In this document: piece by piece, positions 1 through 12,976 of the stretch
Position numbering within the stretch: the stretch's first letter is position 1
Layout of the letters: every line of letters begins with the position of its first letter
NCBI GenBank assembly: GCA_036346405.1
Contig: CM070557.1
Span: forward strand, 55,186,016 to 55,250,015
DNA length: 64,000 nucleotides
Direction: 5' to 3'
DNA from: Phyllostachys edulis
Taxonomy: Eukaryota > Streptophyta > Magnoliopsida > Poales > Poaceae
Program-made: the position numbers and the translations under genes
The notes under the pieces: model-generated
Told to the model about the DNA's origin: nothing
Seen by the model: only the letters and a program-made list of their open reading frames with translations
Databases searched by the model: none

Positions 1-3000
1 CTTTTGGTATGCCCAGTAGACCTCCCCTTAGCATATCTTCTTTGGTTGTGTAGGTTTAGACCTCCTCTGTGGTCTAGGCCTCCCCAGTGGCACGTGAGGG
101 TAGGCCTCCCTTGAGGCTTGGACCTTTTCTCGTCTGGAGGTACTCTTATGTCCTGGCCGACCTCTTTGAGTTTGGTCACTTTGGACCTCTTTGTTGGTTC
201 GAATCTCTTTGGAATCAGACCTCTTTTCTGTTCAGACTTCTCTTAAGTCTAAACCTCTTGTTGCCGGGGCACCTTTCAATGCCCAGACTTCTTTTTATTT
301 GGACCTCCTTGTAACCCCGTGGATTTTTTATATGCCTTCGATCCTCCTGAATTTATTTGAAACCCCTTGGCATTTCTTCTTGGCCGAAGGGACCTCTTTA
401 GGGTTCATCGTAATTGCCAAGGCTTTGATCTCACCTTAAGCGGGTGGAAACCTCTTTTGAGTTGCTTCGACACACGAGTTTCTTTGGACCTCCCCCTTTG
501 TTTTGAATCTAACGGTTTGGACCTCCTCACTTTGAATCAAGGCCCAGACCTCCCGTGTGTTATACCACCTTGCGGATCTCTCCTCTTTGTTTGATCGTGG
601 CCGTTGGACCTCCTTTCGGAGATCCAACCGCCTGCACCTCAACGTGTTATTAATATCAACCACGGGATCTCTTTGAAGTTCTCTGGACCTCCTTAGCCTT
701 CAGACCTCCTTGAGCCGTAGGACCTCCTCTGATGAAGTCCTGGTTGTCCGAACCTTAGTCACGTGGACCTCCTCCATGTGTATTTGGACCTCTCCACGTT
801 CGGACCTCCTTGGTGTATATCAGGACCTCTCCTGCGGGGGCAAGACCTCCCCTTTTGACCCGACTGTTTCTAAATTGACTGGCCCCACCTGCCAGTCTTG
901 GTCATTCTCATTTCCTCCGCCACAAAAATATCTTGGGCATTTAATGCATATCTTGTCACATTAAATGCATCCACATACGTGGTAATTACTTTGAATTGGG
1001 TCACTTAACCGTACCCTGATATTTTTCTTTGTTCCTTCCCATAGCAACATACATTGTCCTTCCTCGTACCTTTTGTCCAGAATGGTAGTGACACTTGCCC
1101 TGCCACTACCTACCTTTGACCTATTTCTATACTTATCCTTGGCACGTATGTGTCTAGTTTTCTTCACCCCTTTTTGACTATAATTAGTCCAGGGAGCTCT
1201 ACCATTTTACCCTTTTCCCATTCACCATCTTGGCTTTCGCTTCGATGGTCAGTCCAGGAAGACTTGGCTCTCACGACCTTCCATTCCATCCATTATTTCT
1301 TGTCCTGGTAAGTTCCACAGGTGACTGCTCCACTCCTGTGTTCACCATCTGACCGAAATGATCGTGTCCTTCATAGAACCTCCTTTTGTGGACTTCTTTT
1401 GGATTTCTTTAGACCTTGTGTGAGGACCACCTCTCTGGACCTTGCGCAAGAACCATCATCCAGGACCTCTTTGCCTGCTGCTTAGGTCACACCCTTGGGG
1501 TCTTTTGCTAAAGACCATCCTCCTCTGGTAAGCTTAGACCTCCTCCCCAAGAACCTAATCTGAATTTAGACCTCTTCATTGGTTGCGTTTTGGACTTCCT
1601 CCGAGTTCTTTTGGTTTTCTTATTGTTTTCAATTTGATCTTTATTTGAACCTTCTTTGAATTTGCTATTTCATACGTGTAGATCGTGAAGACTCCAGGGA
1701 GTCTGAGTGTACTGAAGAAGAGGAAGAATCTCAGGACAGTGAGCAAGGCAAGTTACACTCTTGATCATATTGCACCCAATACTTCAACTTAATTATGTTC
1801 AGTTTCAAAGTGTAATGCATGCTTATTTTTACCAAGTACTTCAATACCTGGTTTAAATTCATAGTTATACCTACTTCCTTTGTATGGCCACTGTTGACTT
1901 GGACTAAACTCATTGTCACCTTTAGATCAAACTTGGGTCATGCAATAGTGTGAACCAAAATCATTTGAAAAACTGGTGCTTAGACAAGCTTAGACCAAAA
2001 GTATTGATTTGGGGAAATCTTTACCAACATAACCAAATATTACTTAAAATGTTTTTACCATGACATTGGGTTGTCATGGAAGGATGAAAATGTTGCTGGG
2101 GAAGCAAAGATAATGAAATTGGAATTAGATCAGCGAATTGGTTGGCTTGGTTGGTGCAAGTTCATGCACGGATCGTGCCTTTATGGTAGATCGATGCCCT
2201 TGGGTTTGTGGAAGTCGCCCTAGTCATGTGAGGACCGGTCTTTGAGCGACCAATGCCAAGCCTATAATGGGCTATGCCACAATCGTGCAACCACATGTCT
2301 CCAGAATGGGGCGTGGGACTGGTGAGTAATTTGCAAAACTTCACCATATCTTTGCTCCATTGGAGGTGTGGGAGGTCTTGTAGGGTGATGGTCTTTATGA
2401 CCTATTGTTCCCATTTGGTGCAAAAGGGCTTCCATTTGGATTGTTGTCCATAGGGGTGAAACCTTAGCAAGGAAAGGTGTGGTGGAGCAATGCATTGTAA
2501 AGGCCTTGTCATGAACTCTAGACCTCTTACCTTGGCGGTGAGAGGTGGCACTCACAAGATGCCAAACAAACTAGAGTACTCATGTCGTGTGGGTAAAGTG
2601 CACAACCTCTGCAGAGTTAAATCTATTCGAATAGCCGTGTCCACGGTCAAGGACATGCTGGCAAAGGCCACTTGAAGTTAGATGTTGGATTTGGGGTTTT
2701 CAGAAAGGTTTATCAAATCTGTTTTTGGGATTTTATCCCATGGGTTTGGGCAGGGAGCCTAATGTCAGGAGGGTATCCTTCACCAATTTGTTGATGAATG
2801 CTACTCAACTGAAAAACTGCTTTGCTAAATGAATTTTAGCTATTAAAGACCTGCTTTGGAACTTAGTAATGGTATTTGAAAGAAAATTGGCTTTGTGCGA
2901 AACAACCATATTATGCCATCCTTTGATTATCCATATATGCATGTCATGTTGCTAACCCACGGGTGTAACTTGCGAGCACGGTTGTTGTGCTCACTCTTGC

Positions 3001-3610
3001 TCATTACAATCTTTGCCAGGAGAAGATACTGTCAGTGAAGAAGATCAGAGCAGCTAGGTTGTGCCCTCCAGTCAGCTGCCTGTGGCGTGTTGATGGACCT
3101 TTTGCCTCTTTTGCTTTTATGTATCTATGTCTGGCCCAAGGCTACCTTGTAAACAACTTTGTTAATATTGTGTTTAAATAAAGGTGTGTTCTGGATGTCA
3201 CCACGGTTGTATTTGTCTTTGTGAAGAGCTAGCCATGATCCTTGGGACTAGCTCGAATTCACGAGGAACCTGGAGCAAACTCGGACCTCTATGTCCTCAT
3301 AAGGAGATGAACGTGTGAGGCTCTGAGGTGGTCTCAGATCTCCACGACCTCCTCTGGAGGGTCGTGGGTGGTCTTAGGGTATCCTCAGACCTCCTCGCTT
3401 GTCTCGATTGTGGCCGTGGCAGATCCGTGGGTGCTCCTCGCTCCAAGACCTCTCGGGTCGGGTTCTCTGGGCGTCCGGGAGGTCTGCGGATCTCTGGGAG
3501 GTCTTGGGGAACTGCCCGAGAGGTCCTTTGTGGACCTCCTGGGAGGTCCTGATGGACTTTTCCAGAAGGTCTTGGAGGACCTCTCGGTGCCCTAGAGGTG
3601 GGTCGTTACA
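1..3610 (+). mobile_element. Right part of a long gypsy-type LTR (left end outside window)
   Basis: The stretch has no credible protein-coding gene. From 1 to about 1670 it is packed with variants of ggacctcct, and the motif returns at 3280-3600. It contains a short 'gcaaggcaagttacac...gatcatattg' block near 1742-1770 and the palindromic module at 2607-2646, both also seen in the solo LTR at 52116-55599. A 'tttaaataaagg' poly(A)-signal-like site lies at 3172-3184. The stretch ends in ggtcgttaca at 3601-3610, a typical ending for a grass gypsy LTR (terminal CA). No primer-binding site follows, so this is a 3' LTR or solo LTR rather than a 5' LTR. The family is inferred from architecture only; the left terminus and TSD cannot be seen. 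Confidence 0.6.
2607..2646 (+). other. Three-palindrome module in LTR, copy 1
   Basis: Three consecutive perfect palindromes occur: ctctgcagag (2607-2616), ctattcgaatag (2623-2634) and ccgtgtccacgg (2635-2646, a stem with a 2-nt centre). The same three, in the same order and spacing, occur inverted at 52872-52914 in a different LTR. The function is unknown. Conservation between otherwise dissimilar LTRs suggests a constrained RNA or DNA element. Confidence 0.7.
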
Positions 3611-4691
3611 TAGGGAGAGCAGATCTCTAGAACCGCCGTCCTTGGAAGCGACTCCGCGACTGCTCGCCATTCCCTGCATCGTCTACATCGCTATCTTCCT
3701 CATCGGCGACATCCTCTTCTTCGTCGTTGCGACACTCTTCGCATCGCATCGGTAACATCTAATACTCTGCACTTAATTCTAATTATCAGCATGAATATAT
3801 ATGTTCTGTTGTTCGTATTGTTTATCGTCCTAGTTCATATTTTGGACATGTTTAGTACTCATCCTTTTCTGAAGTCATGATTTATTTGCGGAATTATGTA
3901 ATCACTAAAGTGCTAATTAATCTAACAGGTACCCTTTGTCTTGAGAGAGAGCCGAAAGGAGAGGAGCCCAAGCACATGGTGTATGAGTATTGCATTACGA
4001 GTATGCCATGAGAGAATGAAGAGAAGTCCCCCTCTTATATGCCTATGGGGCTTTATTTATAGGGGGCAAGAAGAGACATTTACCTTCTTACCCTCACAAT
4101 GTATTGAGAGAGAGAAAGGGTATTTTAGGTACATTTGCCTAAATACACTATATAGACTAGGTCTACGTATGTACATTATCATCGATGGTACACCGGTATT
4201 CCTGACGACCCTAGAGTGCGGGGCATCCTTAGGTGCCCTGCTACGATAAGCACAATCAAAGGATCTTCAACAACATTGCCGTAGCGGTTGATCAGCTCTC
4301 TCATCTTGCTCTCCAGGAGTACTGGCAATGGCGCTTGGCGGCTGCACATTGATTGGAGTCAGCAACGCAGCAGCAGTAGTTACCTTCTATTTTTCATCGA
4401 TCATTTCAACTGTTCACCATATCTTGTTTTTCAGTATTTCAGTGTATCGGTTTTCAGCTAGCGTTCAGCTGCTGAGCGGTTTCGTTCAAGCTTTCGAACA
4501 GGCTGTATACCTTGTATCCTTTGGGATTTCAGTTTCTTTCTTCTAATGATATGATGTGCAAAGGTTTTGCACTTCCTTGAAGAAGAAAAAAACGAACCTT
4601 AGATCAGTTATAGGCGCACAAAAACTAGTAGCAAGATTCTTTTGTAAAATGCTAAAATGGTTGCAATGTTGCACACAACAAATGAATAAAT

Positions 4692-4758
<67 letters not shown>

Positions 4759-5103
4759 CAAGGAACCTATGTATAGCATTAGATGCTTATGATTTTGTCT
4801 CAGTATATCTTGCAACGGGCTGCTACATGTACAGTTTGGTGTTAGCCTAGGAAACATGTACACTAATTTTCTAGCATCAACAAATCCGAAACCAAAACAC
4901 ATGGAGTCCACAAATGATTACATCTGTAATTCTTTATAGATCCCAGCGTATCCAACTCGACATATACACCCACACAAGTGATTTACTGATTTAATCAAGA
5001 ACAAAACATGTAACGACGACCTTCTAGTAATCCTTCCTCCCAAATACATGCTCTAGTAAAATCTAAGGAATGACATGTTTTAATTTACATCGAGTGATGT
5101 CGA
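3611..5103. other. Intergenic stretch downstream of the X8 gene, no gene recognised
   Basis: No supported coding gene. 3634-3752 reads as a short hydrophobic frame followed by a possible donor (gtaaca), but it matches no family I know. 3930-4250 is purine-rich and has a TATA-like 'tttattta' near 4049; it resembles a decayed LTR fragment but no ends can be placed. A TA microsatellite lies at 4695-4757. The final part, near 4800-5100, may include the 3' UTR of the X8 gene. Confidence 0.4.
4695..4757. repeat. (TA)n microsatellite
   Basis: About 31 uninterrupted TA dinucleotides. Likely length-polymorphic. Confidence 0.95.
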
Positions 5104-6396
5104 TCAAAAAAAGAAGAGCGGCAGCGCCAGCAGCAGCACACAGAGCGCCCGGCGAGCGCTGGACAGGACGCTCTCTGCGCCGTCCAGAGGGTTCAGGATG
5201 CTGTTCGGGCTTCCGTTGCCAAAGCCTGGCGTGAATGACGACGGCGGGCCAAGACCGGTAGGGGCGTTCGCCGCCGGTGTAGTGCTGGAGTTCGAGCCTC
5301 CTGCCATGGAACTGCATGCCAAGAGAGTGTTGCATGTCAGCAAGTTCTGAACTTTATCAGAGAATGGTATATGCGTCATGCTGCAAACGCAATAGAGCAT
5401 ACTGAAGTTGAGATTGCCCAAGAAAATATTGTGCTCACCTTCCCGCAAAGACGCACTGCCCCGAGCCTGAAATGAGAATTCACACGAAATAATCAGAGCC
5501 CATGAACTGAACATTTTGTATGTCTTGGCACACTGACATGCGCAGGCTGCTTACTGGGATCAGTGGGAGTGGTCATGGCAGTGCCATCGAAGTTGCAGGT
5601 AGCGCCGGTGTTCGCGTTCCGCTGGTAGTAGTCGTTGTAGGCGTAGGACGCCAGCGCCACGATGTTGTTCTGCTTGTAGCACGGCCCTCCGGGCTGAATC
5701 GGCCCGCAGTTGGCGTGGCCGGGGCCGCACGCCCAGTTCAGCCCGGCCTGCAGCGCCGTCGGGTCGGCGTTCTGCATCGCCACGCAGAACAGGCCGCTCC
5801 CTGTGGCCAGCGACCGCCTCTTGCCTTCGTCGGAATGGTCGTACGCGTAGCCGCCACCGAGGATGACCACCTCTGACTCTGACACGATTGCTTCGGTTTG
5901 GATGGTGGTTTCAGGGGTACTGCCTGAAAGTGGGAGTGAACTTACAGAAAACATCACACAGAAATGGTTGTGTTCTAGTTCAGACTCAGGCCATCTATGC
6001 AGGGGCACTACATCTATGGTAACCTTCACATGCTGAAGTGTTCTTACGACTAGTAGGCATCCTCTTCAGGTTGAGTAAAAAGTATAGTTTCACACAAAAA
6101 AAAAAGTGCAGTATTACAACTTTCAGTTTCACTGAGGTGAGACATGAAAAGGATGGCAAGCTTCGTATGTATACTACCCTTCGGATATTTTGCAGCTTAA
6201 AGCTATCCACAACAGTGGCTCCACTTTCTGGTGATGCATTTCAACGTGACGTAAGGAACCTCAATAATGAGAAATGGAAAGTGGGATTGAAACGCGATGC
6301 TACTGAAGCGAAAGCTACACTACACATACCTGATGCGTTTGAGAGGAGAAAGACAAGCAGAAGAATGCAGCATCCCTGCAATCTTTTGATCAACAT
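5104..6396 (-). CDS. X8 (CBM43) domain, GPI-anchored plasmodesmal callose-binding-like protein
   Basis: Coding exons on the minus strand are 6396-6330, 5923-5555, 5466-5439 and 5311-5104. All junctions are GT-AG and in phase, giving 672 nt and 223 residues. Residues 1-23 form a signal peptide (MLIKRL start, hydrophobic CILLLVFLL core). The X8 domain spans about 67-154, with the six family cysteines at 69, 88, 95, 104, 132 and 150, and FCVAMQ, LNWACG and QCVFAG motifs. A Ser/Pro/Gly/Asn-rich linker (155-195) leads to a hydrophobic C-terminus (211-223, LCVLLLALPLFFF), which is a GPI-attachment signal. Proteins of this layout (PDCB type) bind callose, a beta-1,3-glucan, at plasmodesmal walls; no glycosyl hydrolase 17 domain is present, so it is not an enzyme. 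The start at 6396 was chosen because the signal peptide follows directly; an in-frame upstream Met at 6520-6522 would bury it. The family call is firm, the plasmodesmal location is inferred. Confidence 0.9.
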
Positions 6397-6924
6397 TCTA
6401 CCACCCCAGAGTCCGATCGGCAGTAGCCTCCACGAGTACCAGTCACCATAAGTCCATAACAAGCAAGTCGGTTTAGCAAACAAGATGGCTAAGAAATTAC
6501 AGTGCATGCAAATTTGGACCAAATTAAATCATGTCAAAGATGTTATTTGTATCATATGTTTGCCTCTTGAACTGTAGTGCACCAAAATTCAGATATGCTG
6601 CATGCACAATGTGAGAATAGGGAGCACGCGCCTAGTGTCTTAAGCCTTATAATAGGCCTTCATGATGCTTTCAGACCAACCAAACTGCATATTCCCACCA
6701 TAATACAACGGAAGTCCAATAAGAGACGTCTCTGGGAAAGGGACGATAATGAGACGTGTCACAGTTAGACACGAAATTTCTGATCCAACTCTTCACTCTC
6801 TATCAAATGGCATGATTTTGTCGGTGTGAATTTATCACTATTTGCGTTCTACTGTCAGTAATCTTGATAGGATTTGAAGCGTAAAGAGAAAATTTCGATA
6901 GGATGTATACTTATCACTTCTGAA

Positions 6925-7090
6925 CAGGGGCAGAGCCCGCCATGGCCAAGCCTTGGGCTGGGTCAACTGTTCTTGGAACGAACTTGAATATTTGGTGATT
7001 TCTCAAGAGATTTTTATGGGCTTTAACATTGGTAAGATTTTCAGGCATCGGGTTATAGCACACCCAGCCCGAGGCCTAGATCTGCCCGTG
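6925..7090. mobile_element. Small hAT-type MITE (166 bp)
   Basis: The element starts caggggcaga and ends tctgcccgtg (imperfect terminal inverted repeats). It is flanked by a perfect 8-bp direct repeat cttctgaa (6917-6924 and 7091-7098), the TSD length of the hAT superfamily. It has no coding capacity. Confidence 0.8.
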
Positions 7091-7697
7091 CTTCTGAATA
7101 CTAAGAGGCAGATCAAAACTAACTAAACCTCCAAATGGTTGGTCAAACTGAAACATCTAACTACATGGTAACCAGAATTCTGCACTGTCAATCCTAAACA
7201 TTCATATGAAGAGAAGTATGGTGCAAGCATGCGCCTACCATTAGCTCTCGAAAGAGCAGCAAGATGATTGAATTGCCGCTGTTGAAATCCTTTCTAATCT
7301 ATTTTGCATCCCTACGAAGAAAGTTTTTCATCTTAAAAAGCACAAGTAAAAGATGAACTCATCTGATATTCACCTGCTGGAAGGAGAAAGGAAGGGTCAA
7401 AGAAGAAAGGGTTCAATCAAGCATGAACTGAAGTGAATTTAGGATGTTGAGGAAACCAAAAAAAACATTAGGGAGTATTAGCTATCTATCAAAAGAAATC
7501 AGCAGCAGAAAGTAAGGATTTGAAAAGAAGGCACCATAGATACCCTCAAGACAATAAGACTTTAGAAACCTAATTCAAAGAAAAGATTGATGATCCAAAA
7601 GGAGGCGCACACAGAATTGATCAAGAACAAAGAGGACACATGAGGAAAAGGATCATCAAAGATATTAGAAAGAACTGGAAACTACAAAGGACCATAC

Positions 7698-7856
7698 CTT
7701 GAGAAGAAACCTACTAGTTGGTCCCAAGAACAAGCTCGGCTTTGTTGTTGTGGATGGAAGCCTGAATCCAACCCTCTGTCTCCAGGAAGCGAGCTGAGCA
7801 AAGAGCTTAATAAGGAGAGATGTTTATGTGACCTTGCCCCGCCTTTTATTGGCACT
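7698..7856 (-). promoter_or_regulatory. Probable promoter and noncoding first exon of the X8 gene
   Basis: On the minus strand a TATA-like caataaaagg (about 7846-7855) precedes a CT-rich leader that ends in ctcaag|gtatgg, a good donor at 7698/7697. A plausible acceptor, ttcttag, lies at 6489-6495, so an intron of about 1.2 kb would separate this leader from the ATG exon. The hAT MITE at 6925-7090 would lie inside that intron. Transcript evidence is lacking; this is read from signals only. Confidence 0.5.
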
Positions 7857-7870
7857 AAGTGTATATGAAG

Positions 7871-8608
7871 ATAGTCAATTAGCTCCTATTTTCTCTAACG
7901 ACACATCAAGAGGAGTAATTATCCTTTTTTTGAACTGGAAACAATTAGCGTTGATACTTGCTGCAGAGAGAGAAGGTAGTGTGACGGTTGATAGTAACAC
8001 AGAGCAGCTATTGCCTGGTAGGAAGGAGAACAAAATCAACAGGTTATCTTTTTCTGATGTGGTTATGTTGTGTGACTCTATTGCGATATGCGTGTCATTT
8101 TGCAAGTGTATGATGCTATGCTGCCTAAATCATACGTACTGAGCTTGAGTAATTTATGGAGTGAGGGTGAGTGGACCAAATAGGCAGAAATGCAGAGGAA
8201 AGTGTGAGGAGAGCACAGCACTGATGAAGGTGGATGATGTGCACGCTGATTGCTAAACCTTTTTGATGATATGCTAAATTGCTAATCATCAATTAGCTTG
8301 CCATTGTTTTCACTTGCACTTTTGCAACCATCACTTTGCCGAACTAGCGATCACCATCTTTGGATGAAGTTTCAAAGAAGTGAAAAAAATGTGATGGAAT
8401 CATTAATATAGCTATAAAGAATATCAATAATGTATATTTTCTAATGTTCCAACGGCTCTACCTAAATCAAGCAAGCACATGTTTTGCACATTACAAACCA
8501 AGCGCATTAACATTCTCGTTTACGTGCTCATTAACTTTTGATTTACAAAGGATCAGGAGGCAGAACTTTTTTCGTTTTAACTATATTCTTCATACCTCTT
8601 GCATCTTA
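7871..8608. other. Upstream intergenic stretch, nothing recognised
   Basis: No gene or repeat could be supported. A 104-codon open frame at 7828-8142 has no recognisable domain and spans the presumed X8 promoter, so it is treated as chance. Confidence 0.5.
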
Positions 8609-8863
8609 CTCCCTCCATTTTTTAATACATGACGTTTGACCAAACGTACAGTTAAATTTATATAACTTTGACCGTTACTTTTCATATGATTTTGTTAGTA
8701 AAAAATTACAAAATTATTATATTATGAAAATATTTATCATGACAAATCTAATGGTACTATTCACTCATGATCAATCTAAATAGTTTTCATATATTATTAG
8801 TTAAAGTTAGATAAGTTTGACTGCACGCTTAGTCAAACGTCATGTATTTAAAAACCAAGGGAG
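8609..8863. mobile_element. Stowaway-type MITE (255 bp)
   Basis: Terminal inverted repeats ctccctcc...gggag continue inward as atacatgacgttt / aaacgtcatgtat. The element is AT-rich, has no ORF, and is flanked by TA on both sides (8607-8608 and 8864-8865). These are hallmarks of Stowaway (Tc1/Mariner-derived) MITEs, which are common near grass genes. Confidence 0.93.
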
Positions 8864-9959
8864 TATCTTTTTGTTGTTTTGTTCCACATGCCTATATAGG
8901 GAAGATAATGGCGTAGGTGGTTGGCACTACCACATCAAACACAAACGGAGTCACAATCAAGTGCGGTTCCATGTGGTCAATCGTGGGAAACACAATGGGC
9001 GCAGGCCATTCTAGGGCTCTCTATCCCCATCGCTTGGATCATCACTAAAAATGATCCTAATCTAGAGTTTATTTAACGTATAATTTGATGATGCTAGCCT
9101 TGAATGTTCCTTTTGCAGTCTTCTGAATAAAGCAGGGAAGCCTGAAAGTTGCTGTGTTGATGATTGCTATCTCCAACGGTAGTACAGGTAGGAGAAAATC
9201 TTTCTTGAGCTTTAGGTATCAAACATAATGATTCAATATACTTATTGTGAAAAGCTTGGTACATCTACTCCCGGTTAAAATTGCTCTGTGACAAAATTCT
9301 CCAAAATAACATCACCCTACACAACAGTAAACCCAAACAGAGGTCATTTTCGTTGTGATTTTACAATATTACTCATGGGAGAGGTGATGTTGCAACCAGA
9401 GCTAATTTTGTCTTGCAATCAGAGTTATTTTTTTCCATGCTGATATTATATTTTGGTAGAAAAGCACCATGGTCCCATCCAAATTCCAACACCGAATGAC
9501 AAAACAACATGTAAAGAAGTATTATCATGATGCACATGAAGGTTAGATAGATGGGGAATGGATGATTGGGATCAAAGGCACCTTATCCCCCGATTCACCA
9601 CTCACCAGTACATACCCATGTCCCACTTGCCTACATATCCTGTCTAATTGACTCAAAATATGCAATCCTTTTCGTCGCAAAAAAAAAAAAAAAAAACATG
9701 CAATCCTTTCTAGACTCGTCCATTCATCCATTCTGTGGGCCTTGGTGACCACTGGACAGTGCAAGAGAGGTTCATTACTTCGTGTCTTTTTCTCATTTCC
9801 GAGCATCTGTTGTAGGCTAGCTTATCTCTTTGCAAAACGCTTTGTCTCGATCATTTTCTCGCAAATCTCCATAGGTCGTGTCACTTGTCCACTTTGTTCA
9901 CCTTGCTTACGATGACATCAAATTAATACCGAAACCACCAAATAGAAGAAGAACAGGCT
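8864..9959. other. Intergenic stretch, possible decayed MITE
   Basis: No gene seen. Around 9277-9408, 'aaattgctctg' and its approximate inverse 'cagagctaatttt' enclose a roughly 130-bp stretch that could be a decayed MITE, but no TSD is clear. A poly-A tract lies at 9680-9697. Confidence 0.4.
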
Positions 9960-10078
9960 TCAGTTGAAGAAAACCAAACTCAAGATGAGATTGTATTTGG
10001 AATTGCTTGGCACCTAATTCGGTTGCCTCTCTTCTGTTTATATACTTGTATTGCCGGATTGGGCACAGTATCAATCTA

Positions 10079-12976
10079 TCTATTATATTATTAAAGCGAT
10101 AGAAAAATAAGCCACTACGTTCGCTCTCAAGGGCTAGAAATTCTCACGTTAATCGGTGAAAAAAGAGAAACATCCACACCATTGATTATGGTGGGTCCAG
10201 ATTATAACGATCTAGATTAAAGGAGAGGGTTTATGTCAGATACAATATAGAAATAAGAGTCCATATCAAGTACAACGTAAAAATAACTGAAATTCGGAAT
10301 AAAAATAAAATAAAATTAGCAACTTAATTTTGATACAAATTCCTAAGTAAAATCACTAGATAAACATAATTGAATAAAAATAAAAAATTAGTAATTGGAT
10401 TAGTACATGAATTCCAACAAAAATAACTCAAATTTGGAATAAAAACAAAATAAAAATAGCAAATTTATTTTGATACAAATTCCTAAGTAAAATTCCTAAA
10501 ACATATATAATTCAAAATAAAAAAAATCAACAATTGGATTAGCATATGAATTCCAACAAAAACAACTTAAATTAAGAACAAAAAATAAAAGAAAGTTTGA
10601 AATTCTATTTCCATACGAATTCATCCACACCGTTGATTATGGTGGGTTCAAATTATAATGATCTAGACTAAATGAAAGAGTCTATGTCAGGTACAATATA
10701 CAAATAAGAGTCTATCTCAAGTACAACGTGAAATAACTGAAATTCAAAATAAAAAATAACATAAAATTAGCAACTTAATTTTGATACAAATTCTAAGTAA
10801 AATCACTAGATAAAAAATTGGAATAAAAATACAAAATTTAGTAATTAGATTAGTACACTAATTCCAACAAAAATAAGCTGGAATTGGAATAAAAACGAGT
10901 AATAAAAATAGCAAATTGATTTTGATCTAATTCCTAAGTAAAATTCCTTAAAATATATAATTCAAAATATTTTTTTTGATCAATATCACTAATTCCAATA
11001 AAAATACCTAGATTTCGAATTAAAAATAAAATAAGAAATTTGATTTCAATACTAATTCCAAAATAAAAACCCTAATAACTATAATTCAGAATAATTGTTA
11101 TAAAAAATTAGCAATTGGATTAGTATATGAATTCCAACAAAAAAATTAAAATTTGGGATAAAAACAAAAAGAAAATTTGCAATTTGATTTCTACATGAAT
11201 TCCAAAGTAAAATATTTAAATAACTAAAATTAGGAAAAAAAACATTATCAATTTGATTTACATAAGTAAAGTCCTAAATAAATATAACCAGGATAAAAAT
11301 TAAACAAAAATCACAATTGGATTATTATGCAATTTCAACAAAAAATAAATGCTATTTGGAATAAAAATAAATTAAAATTGGCAATTTTATTTTGATGCTA
11401 ATTCAAATTAAAATCCATAAATAAATTTAATTCGACATAAAAATTAACACTTGGATTAGTATATAAATTCCAACAAAAATAACTTAAATTAGGGACAAAA
11501 ATAAAAGAAAATTTGAAATTATATTTACATACTAATTCCAAAGTAAAATCCTTGAATAACTGAAATTTCGAATAAATTAAATATAAGTTATAATGAGGAT
11601 ACCACGAATGGTGTCGGATGAGACCACAAAAGAGCGCAATGATGTCGATCTATCCTACAAGAAGGCATTGATCCACAAGAAAACGAAGAGACGCGATAGC
11701 GACGACGAAGATAAGAACAATATCATGCTGCTCACCTTAGCCGTTCCACGAGAACAATGTCGTGTTACTCGCTGGAGCTACCGAAGAGAAAGGCCGGAGT
11801 CGAAGGAGCCAAGTGTTGTGATGATAAGTTGTGAGCATCAGCATTGTTGAAGAAGTCAGTGGCTAAAGAAGCTTAATGATGGGGAAGCCCTAGTAAAGAG
11901 GAGATGAAGCTTTGCATTGAAGACGAGCTATCGACGATATGGGGGTTATCGCGTAGCTAGGAGCTGCTATCGTTGGTGACACGGCATCGCCGACGACGGC
12001 GAAAAGATTCTCCATATCGTTAGACAGCGACTAAAGCTGACATACCGACATCAGTGAAGATGGACGGTCATAGTAGTTAGTAAGGAAGCCACATCGTTGA
12101 GTTGGACAACGACGAAGAGGAGCGACCAACATGGTAGAAGAAGACATCGAGCAAGTATAATATCGTCATGTGTATATACATGCATCCATATGAATATAAA
12201 CACGAGCGTACATAAACAAAGGAGCAAAGAGCTCAGAGTAGAGATGGTGCAATAGTAAGGAATAAGCTCGGGGCCACCAGAGAAAGTGCGGAGGGTGTCC
12301 TCAGCAAGGATCAGCGACATTTGCACATATGCGTGTTGATATAATAACGATTATTATTAAACAATAATTGGAGAAAAGAAGAAGATAACTATGTGGTAGA
12401 GTATTGCATCGGAAGGGGTAGCAGCTGAGAGATATCGATCAAAAATTGGACTTGCTGTTGGAGATTGAAGCAGAAAAACTGTGGCGGGGAGAAGAGATAG
12501 AAGACACACGGTTCGATAGGGCAACCAACGTGAGGGAAGATAAGTTCAAGGTAGGTCACCCATGGTGTATCGGTGTATACGTGGGCAAGGTACTCTAATA
12601 CCATGTAAACTAATAAGATAATTTGTTTTATATATAATCAATGTATTGCTTGAGATTAACAGAGGTACATGTGCATACAAATATTTTGGAAAAGAGTAAC
12701 CAGTAGAGAAAAAATAAGGGCATGCAGCTACATGATGGAGAGTGGTTAATTTATTATGCTAGAGATTTTCTTCCATCAAAACTCATACATCAGTTACGTT
12801 CCTTAAGTTGTGTTTTTCTTAAAGTTTCTATTGTTATTTCTAATGTTTACGATATCTTAAAATTTTAAATAGCTACGCGATACGTAAATATAATCTTAAG
12901 TATCTAAGTTATATCATTTGACATTAAAAACTTTAAAACAAATCTAGTCGCGCAAATGCGCGGAACACCCTGCTAA
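10079..12976 (+). mobile_element. Inner Helitron A (2898 bp)
   Basis: It begins tctattatattattaaagc and ends with a stem-loop (cgcgcaaatgcgcg, 12949-12962), then caccctgCTAA at 12967-12976. It sits between A (10078) and T (12977), in the fourth base step of the outer Helitron. Its body, 11590-12976, is clearly homologous to 14130-15518 of the outer element, so both belong to one family. It carries no transposase gene. Confidence 0.88.
12949..12976 (+). terminator. Helitron A 3' hairpin and CTAA end
   Basis: The stem cgcgca/tgcgcg is followed 10 nt later by CTAA. In Helitrons this hairpin is the rolling-circle termination signal. Confidence 0.88.

Noticed and set aside
4328..4546. 72-codon hydrophobic frame
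   Set aside because: No family resemblance, no splice context, and unrelated neighbours; likely chance.
6397..6522. Longer X8 N-terminus from an upstream in-frame Met (6520-6522)
   Set aside because: It would place 42 residues before an otherwise well-formed signal peptide; the internal Met at 6394-6396 is preferred.
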